From a virus: a stretch of 64,000 bases of DNA. The position numbers were made by a program, and so were the translations under genes. The notes below the pieces were generated by a model. The model was not told where the DNA came from. It ran no database searches and saw only the letters and a program-made list of their open reading frames with translations. Numbering within the stretch: position 1 is the first letter of the stretch; each line of letters begins with the position of its first letter. Where the stretch lies: IMG/VR virus record IMGVR_UViG_3300042563_000635, positions 1-64,000 of that record. One strand, given 5' to 3'. Below are positions 13,901 to 22,737 of the stretch, piece after piece.

Positions 13901-16900
13901 TAAGGAGGATCATTTGGATTAGGTTTCCAACTAAAGTCAAACTCACTTACATCAATGTTAGTAGGTATCTCCCAATCTTTAAGATCAGTTGCAAGAACGG
14001 CTTTAACGTCATTGACATACTTTACTTTTTCTGCATAAGGACTTGAACGATATTCAATCGTAGGCATGACTTCGGCAGAATATTGAGTGTTACCAAACAC
14101 ATATATAAACTCTCCGTCAGTTTCATCCGGGTGCCATGACCAATCAAATGATGCAACTGATAAGTTGTTTAATACTGTAAATTTGTCCTTAGTAGGCAAT
14201 TTCTTTGCAGTAAGAATACGTGTATCAATGTACTTGACTGGTGCACTTCTTTTCGCACCCGGGGTCACGTACCGAGGTCCACCTGTCTTTTGCCATTGAG
14301 TACCAAACTGATATATGTATGGATCGTCTTCTGCGTAAGGATGCCATGAGAAATCAAATTCAATTTCTGAAATGTCAGTAGGTATTTCCCAATTATCTTT
14401 ATTGGGTAATGCTTTTGCACTTGGAGAATCCATGTACTTAGTTGCAATAGCTCCATTCATCTTATAGATAGGACCACCGCTCAATGCCCACTGAGTTGCA
14501 AAGTGATAATTATAAGGAGGACTTGTTGCATCTGGGTGCCAGCTAAAGTCAAAATCAGTTACGTCAATGTTAGCAGGCAACGTCCAATTGTCATGATTAG
14601 CTAAAGCTGTTACATGTTGGGTAGTAACATATTTGACTTCTGTTGCATCAGGTACTACATAACGAGGGCCACCTGTCTTTTGCCATTGAGTGCCAAACTC
14701 ATATATGAAAGCAGGATCTTTAGGATTAGGCTTCCAACTGAAATCAAAATCGGTTATGTCTACATTGTTGGGTATATTCCAACAAGTCATGTCAACATCT
14801 AATGTAGCGACAATATCATTGATGTATTTGATTTGTTTTGCTCCTGGCACTACATATTCAACTGTGGGCATTATTTCGGCCGGGTGCTGTGTATTACCAA
14901 ATACATAAATGTATGGTTCATCAGTGTCATCTGGATGCCATGCCCAATCAAAATCCTTGATCTTGTAGTTGTTTAAAATTGCAAAGTTCTTTTTGTTAGG
15001 TAATCTTTTAGATTTTAGAATACGTGTATCAATATACTTGATAGGACTCGAAGGAATTACCCCAGGGGTAACATACCGAGGTCCACCTGTCTTCTGCCAT
15101 TGAGTGCCGAACTGATAGACATATGGTTGATCTTCTACGTACGGGTGCCATGAAAAGTCAAAATCACTAATATCAACATAGTCAGGTACTTCCCAATTAT
15201 CTTTATTAGGCAATGCAACTGCGCTTGGTTCTTCTAAGTATTTTGTTTCGGTAGCGCCAGATACAGTATATATAGGTCCGCCAGTCAATGCCCACTGAGT
15301 AGCAAAATGATAGATGTATGGAGGACTAGTATCGTCTGGGTGCCAACTAAAATCAAATCCAGTAGTATCAACATACGTAGGAACTGTCCAGTTATTTTTA
15401 GTAGGCAATGCAGTTACTTGATGTGTTGTCACGTACTTAACTTCGTCAGCACCGGGTACTACATAACGAGGGCCACCTGTCTTTTGCCATTGCGTACCAA
15501 ATTGATATATAAACGCTGGATCTTTGGGATTAGGTTTCCAACTGAAATCAAATGCAGAAGTATCAGTGTCTGACGGTACTTCCCAGTTAGTCATATCAAT
15601 GTCTAACACCGCAATAACATCATTGATGTATTTGATTTGCTTTGCGCCTGTAACTACATATTCAACTGTAGGCATTATTTCGGCCGGATGTTGTGTATTA
15701 CCAAATACATAAATGTATGGCTCATCAGTTTCGTCCGGGTGCCATGACCAATCAAATTCTTTGATTTTGTAGTTGTTTAAAATTGCAAAGTTTTTCTTAC
15801 TTACTTTTCTAGTTGCCTTAAGAATACGTGTGTCAATATACTTTACGGGACTTGAAGGAATAACACCCGGTGTAATATAACGAGGTCCACCTGTCTTTTG
15901 CCACTGAGTACCAAACTGGTATATATATGGTTGATCTTCTACATATGGATGCCAAGAAAAATCAAATGCATCAACGTCTATGTTGTCAGGTACTTCCCAA
16001 TTATCTTTGTTTACTAGAGCTACCGCATTTGGTTCTTCTAAGTATTTTGTTTCAGTAGCTCCGGGGACAGTATACACTGGTCCACCAGTTAACGCCCACT
16101 GAGTAGCAAAATGATAGATGTATGGAGGACTAGTATCGTCTGGATGCCAGCTAAAATCAAAGTTACTAACGTCAACTGTTTTAGGAAGCTCCCAGTTACT
16201 TGCAGTTGAGTTAGGCAAAATCCTAACTTTTTGAAAGTCTATATACTTTATGTCTACTGCGTCAGGCATAGTGTAAGTAGGCCCACCTGTCTTTTGCCAC
16301 TGTGTTCCGAATTGCCAAATTAAATTTGGTTCTAATGGGTCAGGTCTCCAACTAAAATCGAACCCAGTAACATCTACATTGCTTGGTATGATCCATCGAT
16401 CCCACTCAGGAGTTACATTAACCAAATCATCCATATATTTGATTTCTGTTGCGTCAGATACATGATATTCTACGGTAGGCTTATATTTATTACTAACATA
16501 CGCATTACCCCAACGATATATGTAGGGAGGGTCTTTGGGATTAGGTTTCCAACTAAAATCAAATGCTGATTCGTCTATAGGACTAGAAATTACCCAATTG
16601 GTTTTATCTTCTCCTAAAGTTGCAATCACATCATATACATATTTTATTTGTTTAGCCCCAGGAACAACATATTCAATCGTAGGCATTATTTCAGGAGGAT
16701 ACTGATTGTTCCCGAATACGTAAATATATGGTTCATCTGTTTCATCAGGATGCCATGACCAGTCAAACTCTTTGATTTTGTAGTTGTTTAATATAGCAAA
16801 GTTTTTCTTGCTAGGTTTTCTGATAGACCGTATGATACGTGTATCAATATATTTTATAGGACTAGAAGCAATAGTTCCGGGTGTTATATACCGAGGTCCA

Positions 16901-19335
16901 CCTGTCTTTTGATGTTGTGTGCCGAACTGATAGATATATGGTTCATCCTCAACGTACGGATGCCATGAGTAATCAAACAATTCTTTGTCAACTGACTCGG
17001 GAATTTCCCAATTAGTTTTGTCCGGCAGGGCTCTTGCCACAAGGTCTTCGACATACTTAACTTCTGTCGCCCCGGGTACAGTGTATATCGGGCCGCCACT
17101 CAATGCCCACTGAGTGGCAAAATAATATATATAAGGAGGACTTGTATCGTCCGGGTGCCAGCTAAAATCAAAATCAGTTACTTCAATATTAGTAGGTACG
17201 GTCCAGTGATCACGTGAAACTAAAGCCTTTACTTTATGTGTGGTCACATACTTAACTTCGTCAGCGTCAGGTACTACGTAACGAGGTCCGCCGGTCTTTT
17301 GCCATTGTGTACCGAACTGATATATAAACGCCGGATCTTTAGGATTAGGTTTCCAAGTGAAGTCAAAGTCAGTTGTATCTATATCCGAAGGTACTTCCCA
17401 GTTAGTCATATCAACATCCAATGTTGCTACTACATTACTAACATACTTTACCTGAGTTGCGCCTGCGACAGCGTATTCAATCGTGGGCATAACTTCTGCC
17501 GGATGTTGTGTATTACCAAATACATAAATGTATGGTTCATCGGTGTCATCTGGGTGCCACGACCAATCGAAATTTTTGATCTTGTAGTTGTTCAATATCG
17601 CAAAGTTATTTTTGTTTGGCTTTCGAACAGAGCTAATGATACGAGTATCAACATATTTTATTGGACTCGAAGGAATTACCCCAGGGGTAACATACCGAGG
17701 GCCACCTGTCTTTTGATGTTGTGTGCCGAACTGATAGACATATGGTTGATCTTCTACATATGGATGCCACGAGAAATCAAATTGTGTGCTATCAATATAA
17801 CTAGGAACTTCCCAATTTTCTTTACTTGGTAATGCTATAGCAGATGGATGTTCAACATACTTAACTTCTGTTGCCCCTTCCATGTTATATATAGGTCCGC
17901 CTGTTAATGCCCATTGAGTAGCAAAGTGATATGTATATGGTGGGCTTGTGCTATCGGGATGCCAGCTAAAATCAAATCCGGTTACATCACAGTTAGTAGG
18001 GATAGACCAATTAGCTGTAGTAGATAATGCTTTTACTTTTTGAAATTCAACATACTTAACTTCTGTTGCTCCCTCTACTATATAGCGAGGTCCACCTGTC
18101 TTTTGCCATTGAGTGCCAAACTCGTATATGTATGCAGGGTCTGCTGGACTAGGTTCCCATGAAAAGTCAAATCCAGTTGTATCAACATTGTCCGGTACTA
18201 TCCAATTGTCCATTGATGGCTTACGTTTACTACGTTGTTCCATGTATCTGTATTCAGTAGCACCATCAACTACATATTGTATCGATACTTTATCTTCAGG
18301 TTTGTTCCATTGATTTCCCCATGCATAGATGTAAGGAGGTGCAGTTGGATCAGGTACCCAACTATAATCTATACCATCTGCTTTTTCTAGGTGCTCAAAC
18401 TTCTCTGGATGAGGACTCAACTTAGCTTTCATATCGTACAGATATTTTCTTTCAGTAGCCAAAGGCATACGATACTCTACGGTAGGCATTACCCCACCTT
18501 CGTATTGCTCATTACCGAATACATAGATATAATCAGGTTCACGCGGGTCAGGTCTCCAGCAGAAATCAAATGATGTTTTGTCTATGTCATGTAGAATATC
18601 CCAGCGGTCCCATTCAGGTAACACTGGAACTAATTCATTCATATACTTCTTTTCAGTTGCATTCGGCACATGATATTCTAATGTTGATTTTAGCTTACCA
18701 TCTACATATTTGTTACCCCATACATATATGAATGGAGGATCCATTGGATCAGGTCTCCAACTCATATCCCATCGAATCTGATCTACTTTTTGTACTTCAA
18801 CAATGCAATCCCAATTAGGTAACAATTCCACAATGGTGTTCATGTACTTTATATCAGTAGCACCTTCTACCGTATATTCTAAACAAGTGTTTAGTTCTGC
18901 AGGCGCATACTTAGAACCCCACTTGTAAACAAACGGAGGGTCAGTTGGATCTGGGTGCCAACTAAAGTCCCACTTTTCTATATTGATGTTTTCTAATATC
19001 TTCCAATTATCAGATACTATATTCTTCCTCTTGAGAGGTTCAACATCGCACCGATACACAATAACATCACTACGCTTCTTTGTACACAGCCAGGTACCGC
19101 TATCTTTCTGGTGCTTACTTGGCCACACATTATTGTGTTCTTCTGCCCAAACATCACCGTCAGATAAAAACTCAAAATCAAAATTCCAATCGAATTTGGT
19201 GTAATCACAGAATTCATTTATAACCCAAAAATGTTCTGTCGTTGCTTTCTTTCTAGCATCTACTAGATTTTTAGCAGGTTGTTCCTTAGGATGAACATTG
19301 GGTTTTTTTCCGTAATAAAAAACATCTCTTAGCAT
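10981..19335 (-). CDS. Giant tandem-repeat protein with glycosyltransferase-like C-terminus, 2784 aa
   Basis: One unbroken 8.4-kb frame. Residues 1-110 hold a divergent first unit (ARKKATTEHFWVINE, then FDWNFDF). From about 110 to 2110 come some 30 units of 60 to 70 residues with the core FDFSWHPD..PPYIYQFGTQWQKTGGPRY..PGATEVKYV, then about three divergent units. The last 220 residues align with the GT-A-like protein encoded at 44776-45729 (RVDGVNG, NNLIYGHQGM, TWRTAFRE), but the DGDN metal site of that protein is replaced by FAKLKVN. The repeat itself resembles the segment after the DxD of that fold. Probably a scaffold or binding protein derived from a glycosyltransferase (inference). Starts directly after the carbamoyltransferase stop. 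Confidence 0.9.
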   Translation of the reverse strand: MLRDVFYYGKKPNVHPKEQPAKNLVDARKKATTEHFWVINEFCDYTKFDWNFDFEFLSDGDVWAEEHNNVWPSKHQKDSGTWLCTKKRSDVIVYRCDVEPLKRKNIVSDNWKILENINIEKWDFSWHPDPTDPPFVYKWGSKYAPAELNTCLEYTVEGATDIKYMNTIVELLPNWDCIVEVQKVDQIRWDMSWRPDPMDPPFIYVWGNKYVDGKLKSTLEYHVPNATEKKYMNELVPVLPEWDRWDILHDIDKTSFDFCWRPDPREPDYIYVFGNEQYEGGVMPTVEYRMPLATERKYLYDMKAKLSPHPEKFEHLEKADGIDYSWVPDPTAPPYIYAWGNQWNKPEDKVSIQYVVDGATEYRYMEQRSKRKPSMDNWIVPDNVDTTGFDFSWEPSPADPAYIYEFGTQWQKTGGPRYIVEGATEVKYVEFQKVKALSTTANWSIPTNCDVTGFDFSWHPDSTSPPYTYHFATQWALTGGPIYNMEGATEVKYVEHPSAIALPSKENWEVPSYIDSTQFDFSWHPYVEDQPYVYQFGTQHQKTGGPRYVTPGVIPSSPIKYVDTRIISSVRKPNKNNFAILNNYKIKNFDWSWHPDDTDEPYIYVFGNTQHPAEVMPTIEYAVAGATQVKYVSNVVATLDVDMTNWEVPSDIDTTDFDFTWKPNPKDPAFIYQFGTQWQKTGGPRYVVPDADEVKYVTTHKVKALVSRDHWTVPTNIEVTDFDFSWHPDDTSPPYIYYFATQWALSGGPIYTVPGATEVKYVEDLVARALPDKTNWEIPESVDKELFDYSWHPYVEDEPYIYQFGTQHQKTGGPRYITPGTIASSPIKYIDTRIIRSIRKPSKKNFAILNNYKIKEFDWSWHPDETDEPYIYVFGNNQYPPEIMPTIEYVVPGAKQIKYVYDVIATLGEDKTNWVISSPIDESAFDFSWKPNPKDPPYIYRWGNAYVSNKYKPTVEYHVSDATEIKYMDDLVNVTPEWDRWIIPSNVDVTGFDFSWRPDPLEPNLIWQFGTQWQKTGGPTYTMPDAVDIKYIDFQKVRILPNSTASNWELPKTVDVSNFDFSWHPDDTSPPYIYHFATQWALTGGPVYTVPGATETKYLEEPNAVALVNKDNWEVPDNIDVDAFDFSWHPYVEDQPYIYQFGTQWQKTGGPRYITPGVIPSSPVKYIDTRILKATRKVSKKNFAILNNYKIKEFDWSWHPDETDEPYIYVFGNTQHPAEIMPTVEYVVTGAKQIKYINDVIAVLDIDMTNWEVPSDTDTSAFDFSWKPNPKDPAFIYQFGTQWQKTGGPRYVVPGADEVKYVTTHQVTALPTKNNWTVPTYVDTTGFDFSWHPDDTSPPYIYHFATQWALTGGPIYTVSGATETKYLEEPSAVALPNKDNWEVPDYVDISDFDFSWHPYVEDQPYVYQFGTQWQKTGGPRYVTPGVIPSSPIKYIDTRILKSKRLPNKKNFAILNNYKIKDFDWAWHPDDTDEPYIYVFGNTQHPAEIMPTVEYVVPGAKQIKYINDIVATLDVDMTCWNIPNNVDITDFDFSWKPNPKDPAFIYEFGTQWQKTGGPRYVVPDATEVKYVTTQHVTALANHDNWTLPANIDVTDFDFSWHPDATSPPYNYHFATQWALSGGPIYKMNGAIATKYMDSPSAKALPNKDNWEIPTDISEIEFDFSWHPYAEDDPYIYQFGTQWQKTGGPRYVTPGAKRSAPVKYIDTRILTAKKLPTKDKFTVLNNLSVASFDWSWHPDETDGEFIYVFGNTQYSAEVMPTIEYRSSPYAEKVKYVNDVKAVLATDLKDWEIPTNIDVSEFDFSWKPNPNDPPYIYQFGTQWQKTGGPKYSVEGATEIKYVEGSTAKSIASKKQWIVPATIDSTQFDFSWHPDETEELYVYQFGTQWQKTGGPKYITTGSTSDTPVKYCADVKARQLPNKKNFNTLIEHEIKEFDYSWHPDDNDKPYIYVFGNNQYSAEVMPTVEYIVPGAVQTKYVHDVVATLNNNKKNWEIPKDVIAESFDFSWLPHPKDPPYIYQFGTQWQKTGGPRYVVPEATDIKYITESVAKRKQVKTNWVIPAGVDTSTFDFSWHPDELAPPYIYQFGTVTDDKDGPRYVPTINNSEVVFKQRIYKPIEDDAPLVEDVTIGQYYIETTLEDLVNKHPNEIFWALNPSIDYKLFDFAWRPEIVTISWESDYVHVFGSPDSPLTQTYFVNAKSYMSGKKDFKFVENIKLSEEYLSTLFVKPDMFFVDRGNSESSERFALLKSKFGNIQKTRYLNSWVDTINRCINRSSTELCWILNSELDYSDFDFHYYPNPWQMKMVHVFGTQWSHWGTTFIVNRDTFSADTKYIKIIEHLSNLNFVKDRIAKATNVLYDVYYIDHGNSDNLPSTNVVPYDTDYFTTFKNILSKLPEKKEQYIWIASTVCDYEGFDFTYICDPFAREQLHVFPSDRQKFGDTFLVNVNKLRELIDNMESLKDYDKINFNQHQRTKRLAPPTIVTEFDTHVASVMQDFDFPYAVFVTEDNKDIVAVEEEPMSLWNVESKNILITSTGGTRIVVPKEAKQYVETQLYDYPYIKTSSRLARSNPLDIVYLSNGESCAEENYEHLLKATKGLENRIVRVDGVNGRVQAYHAAAEASNTPWMFTVFAKLKVNTKFDFNWQPDRLQIPKHYMFLAKNPVNNLIYGHQGMIAYNKQMTLDNTGYGLDFTLDSPHETVELLSGIATYNTDEWSTWRTAFREVIKLKKDGSDISLKRLEAWMTKADGNFAQYSLDGAHAGIEYYHEVDGKIDKLKLSYEWAWLRERFNK
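13020..19010 (-). repeat. About 30 coding tandem repeats of ~200 bp, arranged as ~805-bp four-unit blocks
   Basis: Inside the giant gene. Four unit types recur in order: A (WKPNPKDPAFIYQFGTQWQ), B (HPDDTSPPYIYHFATQWAL), C (HPYVEDQPYIYQFGTQ, longer PG..PSSPIKYIDTRI linker) and D (HPDETDEPYIYVFGNTQ, then EIMPTVEY). The A units near 17335, 15525 and 14720 and the D units near 17540, 15730 and 14920 are nearly identical in DNA, a sign of recent unequal exchange. Confidence 0.92.
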
Positions 19336-20814
19336 TTATGATATCACTTTAACATTGTACAATTTTTCGAATCTATCAGCATCAAGTCTGTCATTTACCA
19401 TTGGCTCTCCTCTGATATTAAGAGAGGTGTTTAACAGTATAGGGCATCCAGTCAATACATACCATTTCTCTAGGAGTTCTCTGACTCCGCTTCCATCTTT
19501 TGGCACAGTCTGGACACGACTAGTCCCGTCATGATGAACGATAGCAGGAAATAACTGAGGATGCCTGCAACGAGCGATGACTTGCATATACCTACTGTCA
19601 CTCCAATTGCGAGGCATGTCAAAATAATTGTGAACATGCTCCTCCAAAATAATGGGCGCAAATGGTCTGAATTTTTGTCTGCGTTTAATTTCATTTACAG
19701 TATCCTTTATTGTATCACCTCTGGGGTCTGCTAGCAATGACCTATTACCCAATGCACGTGGACCAAACTCTGCACGACCTGAGGCTACACCTACTATTTT
19801 AGTCTTAACTAGTTCATCAATGATACGATTACTGGGATAATTGCCTGGAATGTCGTGCCCTAAGAAAGCATCAATCCAGTTCAACTTTTTGCCATATCCT
19901 AAAGCGGCGGCACCTAAACTAGAGCCACAGTCTCCGGGATTAGGTACTATCCACATGTCATTGAAGTAATCACCTAAGTTTCTATTTGCTAAACAGTTAA
20001 GTGCGACTCCTCCACCATATACCAAGTTACGACTCTTGCCCAACATACGAGCTTTTGCCATCACTGCGTTGATTAGATATTCTGCTAATGCTTGAGCACT
20101 GGCAGCAACGTCCATTTCATTGGCACCTTCTAAAAAGTTTTCAGGGACACCAATGTGTAAATTTTCTTTGAAATCTATTTTGGTGCTATTTTCTAACAAC
20201 TTAGATTCAATGGTATTAAAATGTATAGGTTTACCGTACGCAGCCATACCCATTAGAATGTATTCTTCATCTAATGGACGTAGACCAACGTGTTGAGTCA
20301 TTGCACTATAATATAAACCAATGCTGTGTGGATATTTTTTAGTCCAAAGTTTCTTGTATTGGGCATAGCCATTTTCATCGTACCAAGCATCCCATATAGA
20401 GATACAATCTATCTCACCGATAGCATCAATTACTACAACAGTGGCATCATTGTATGGACTTGTTTGAAAGCCAGCGGCGGCATGACTCAAATGATGATTG
20501 TGTGTAACGACTTTTGGGTTGTTAAACACATTGAGAATAGATTTACCTATACGCATTTTAGCAGTGCGTAAATCTAATTTTTGTCCTGCTCTTAATTGAC
20601 GTAATGCAGTCATCCAAGGACGTTCATAATAATGAACTTCGCATTCACCAGTTAGAGTTTTGGCTGCGTCTATCGCTAGTTCAGAACATAGTTCAGCGTC
20701 ATGCTTTTTCTTGCTATAACGCTCACTATGACCCGCAAATAGAATGTTTCCATTCGAATCCACAACAGAGATACCGGCGTCATGGAAGCCGTTGCTTATT
20801 CCTACGTAGTTCAT
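19336..20814 (-). CDS. NodU/CmcH-family carbamoyltransferase
   Basis: Transfers a carbamoyl group from carbamoyl phosphate, through carbamoyl-AMP, to a hydroxyl of a sugar or similar molecule. The 492 residues include the N-terminal NHHLSHAA metal-binding motif at 106-113, GMAAYGKP near 198, GGGVALNC near 280, and the C-terminal block EFGPRALGNRSLLADPR, FRPFAP and LNTSLNIRGEPMV. Length is a little under the usual 530 to 570, but all main motifs are present. It lies in the long surface-chemistry operon, so the target is probably a glycan made there. An upstream 32-aa gene and a TATAAATA box precede it. Confidence 0.93.
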   Translation of the reverse strand: MNYVGISNGFHDAGISVVDSNGNILFAGHSERYSKKKHDAELCSELAIDAAKTLTGECEVHYYERPWMTALRQLRAGQKLDLRTAKMRIGKSILNVFNNPKVVTHNHHLSHAAAGFQTSPYNDATVVVIDAIGEIDCISIWDAWYDENGYAQYKKLWTKKYPHSIGLYYSAMTQHVGLRPLDEEYILMGMAAYGKPIHFNTIESKLLENSTKIDFKENLHIGVPENFLEGANEMDVAASAQALAEYLINAVMAKARMLGKSRNLVYGGGVALNCLANRNLGDYFNDMWIVPNPGDCGSSLGAAALGYGKKLNWIDAFLGHDIPGNYPSNRIIDELVKTKIVGVASGRAEFGPRALGNRSLLADPRGDTIKDTVNEIKRRQKFRPFAPIILEEHVHNYFDMPRNWSDSRYMQVIARCRHPQLFPAIVHHDGTSRVQTVPKDGSGVRELLEKWYVLTGCPILLNTSLNIRGEPMVNDRLDADRFEKLYNVKVIS

Positions 20815-20819
20815 TCAAA

Positions 20820-20918
20820 TCACTTGTAGATAAATGGATCACGTTTGCGTAGTTCTTTTATGCGCTTGCGATATTTGTATTCTTTGATTAGGTTTTTGAA
20901 AAATCTGATTATAAACAT
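20820..20918 (-). CDS. Tiny basic protein, 32 aa
   Basis: Begins MFIIRFFKNLIKEYKYRKRIK and ends RDPFIYK: a short amphipathic or membrane-touching start followed by a strongly basic helix. AAAGGATAT lies a few bases before the ATG, and a perfect TATAAATA late-promoter box is 25 bp further up, both favouring real expression. It ends 5 bp before the carbamoyltransferase start, so it may also act as a leader cistron. Function unknown. Confidence 0.55.
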   Translation of the reverse strand: MFIIRFFKNLIKEYKYRKRIKELRKRDPFIYK

Positions 20919-20942
20919 GGGATATCCTTTAAAATTCCCATG

Positions 20943-20950
20943 TATTTATA
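20943..20950 (-). promoter_or_regulatory. T4-like late promoter box TATAAATA
   Basis: An exact match on the minus strand, 2 bp after the stop of the oxygenase fusion gene and 25 bp before the 32-aa gene. In T4 and its relatives this octamer alone marks late promoters. Confidence 0.6.
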
Positions 20951-20952
20951 AC

Positions 20953-22737
20953 TCAATTCCGTATAGGGCATTTTTCTAATAACAGTTTACGATTGTGTTC
21001 TACAATAGGTAACATTTGTGTATACATGTCTTTCAGTTTTGAAATGGGCATGTTGTTGATAGAATCAATCAGTTTGAATATAGCAAATAACCTAGACTCA
21101 TGATCTTCCATTGCATCATATGACTCATCCCAAAACTCACTAAAAGTTTCAAAGCCTTGTTCTTTTAAATAATGCAATGTGTGTGGTGGCCCAACCATAA
21201 TAAAAGGCTTTTTATAGAACATAGCTCTATATACTTTTTCGCTGTAGTTACTTGTAGGTTGTGCAAACCGAGATTCATTGACTACATCTAAGAATACATC
21301 AGCGTATGTTGATTTTAATCTGTCTTGGTTATCACCAAACTTTTCTTTTTTATGATCATAGATAACACCTGTCGGGAACATCTTTTTAAAGTATTTGTCA
21401 TTGATAAGAGTGTGTTCTTTCACATTCAAATCGATGTTCCACGGTGAACGTAGATTTAATTGGTTAAACCCCTTTATCATCTTTTGAAAAACTTCTGGAT
21501 TTTTTCTCAACCAATCGTGTATACTATACCAAGGTTCTACACTGACTATACTCATGTCTGCTTTAAAATACCATGTTAAGTAACTAGTATCGCTGTAGCT
21601 AGCCAAATACGCTGCCACTAATTGTCTATGCGGGGCATATCTCCAGTTCATTGATATAAACCGTTTGCTAAAATTTCCCATGAATTCATCTTCACTAGAT
21701 AAATTCTCAAATTCATTAGTGTCAAAATACTTTACAAACAAATCATCAGCTTCCAATTTCATTTTGGATAGGTAATGAGTGTAAAACTTTTCTATGTTAT
21801 AGTCACAGGTTTTCACTGTGACATTTGTTAATTTGTTTCTGTCAATGTATTCTACAATACTGTCTAATTCTACTGCCCGCATGTCATCTGTTTTCTGCAC
21901 ATGATCATAGTGGAACTCAGAATAGAAAATTAATGAATGCTTAGATCCATGCGGAGGATACATTTGTTGGTCATTCTTGCGATACGAACACAACGGCTCA
22001 TACAGATAGATTTCTAATCCATTATCATTTAAATAGGCTGTATCTTCTGCGCTGTGATTGATAGTTTCTAAATCTGGTAACTCTCTGTTGTACATATAAA
22101 TGTAGTACGGAGAATTTTTATTCATGCGCTTTTTCATTTCAGTCATTTCAGGACTGAACAATGATTCTTTCTTTGTTACTAACCCAGGAACATTATACCA
22201 ATGCACATGCTTATATACATCTTCTGAATTAATTCTAGTGCCTGTAATTTGTAGGGTGTATCTATCTTCAATCCCTATATTACTGGCTGCATGCGGAACG
22301 TCACTGTCCCACATAAAATAATCGCCGGCTACCCAATTAACTATACCTACTCCATCTACTTCTAAGTAATGGCCAGGCTTCCAATCATCTAACATTACTA
22401 AAATTCTAACTGCATTTTCATACTCTACATTGAACAATCTCATATAGGTTTGAAAATGGTCTACGTGCGTTGGCATAATTTCTAATTGTTGCATTTTGTA
22501 GAAATTATACGTCATGTTTTTAAAGTCGAATATGTTGCCAAACCTATTAACCCATTCAGGCATAGGATTACGACTATCATACATAGACCCTGAAAAACTT
22601 TTTACATAGTCATAGCCTTTAGCTTTCCATTCTTCAAGTTCAGAATCCATTAAAGGTTGTCTAACATAATCAAACTTCTTTACATCATCTGTATTCCAGA
22701 ATCTACTTATGTGTCCTCTTGTCCATTTATTTGCCAT
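20953..22737 (-). CDS. Fusion of 2OG-Fe(II) oxygenase-like and GT-B-like domains, 594 aa
   Basis: The N-terminal 170 residues look like a 2-oxoglutarate/Fe(II) dioxygenase: HVD at 91-93, a second histidine in DVPHAASN near 149, and an arginine in RYTLQITG at 159, the expected order for the iron triad and 2OG contact. The C-terminal part carries YSEKVYRAMFYKKPFIMVG and a GFETFSEFWDESYD block, the family module seen eight more times here. A hydroxylase joined to a glycosyltransferase would make and then glycosylate a hydroxyl group (inference). AAAGGAATCAC before the ATG is a good ribosome-binding site. The start overlaps the amidinotransferase end by 11 bp. Confidence 0.8.
   Translation of the reverse strand: MANKWTRGHISRFWNTDDVKKFDYVRQPLMDSELEEWKAKGYDYVKSFSGSMYDSRNPMPEWVNRFGNIFDFKNMTYNFYKMQQLEIMPTHVDHFQTYMRLFNVEYENAVRILVMLDDWKPGHYLEVDGVGIVNWVAGDYFMWDSDVPHAASNIGIEDRYTLQITGTRINSEDVYKHVHWYNVPGLVTKKESLFSPEMTEMKKRMNKNSPYYIYMYNRELPDLETINHSAEDTAYLNDNGLEIYLYEPLCSYRKNDQQMYPPHGSKHSLIFYSEFHYDHVQKTDDMRAVELDSIVEYIDRNKLTNVTVKTCDYNIEKFYTHYLSKMKLEADDLFVKYFDTNEFENLSSEDEFMGNFSKRFISMNWRYAPHRQLVAAYLASYSDTSYLTWYFKADMSIVSVEPWYSIHDWLRKNPEVFQKMIKGFNQLNLRSPWNIDLNVKEHTLINDKYFKKMFPTGVIYDHKKEKFGDNQDRLKSTYADVFLDVVNESRFAQPTSNYSEKVYRAMFYKKPFIMVGPPHTLHYLKEQGFETFSEFWDESYDAMEDHESRLFAIFKLIDSINNMPISKLKDMYTQMLPIVEHNRKLLLEKCPIRN

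Noticed and set aside
13020-19010. A CRISPR array, suggested by regular repeats
   Set aside because: The repeats are about 200 bp, lack unique spacers, keep one reading frame through 8.4 kb and encode a clear protein motif.
19470-19694. A 74-codon frame with two hydrophobic stretches inside the carbamoyltransferase
   Set aside because: It sits fully within conserved carbamoyltransferase motifs on the same strand and has no ribosome-binding site.
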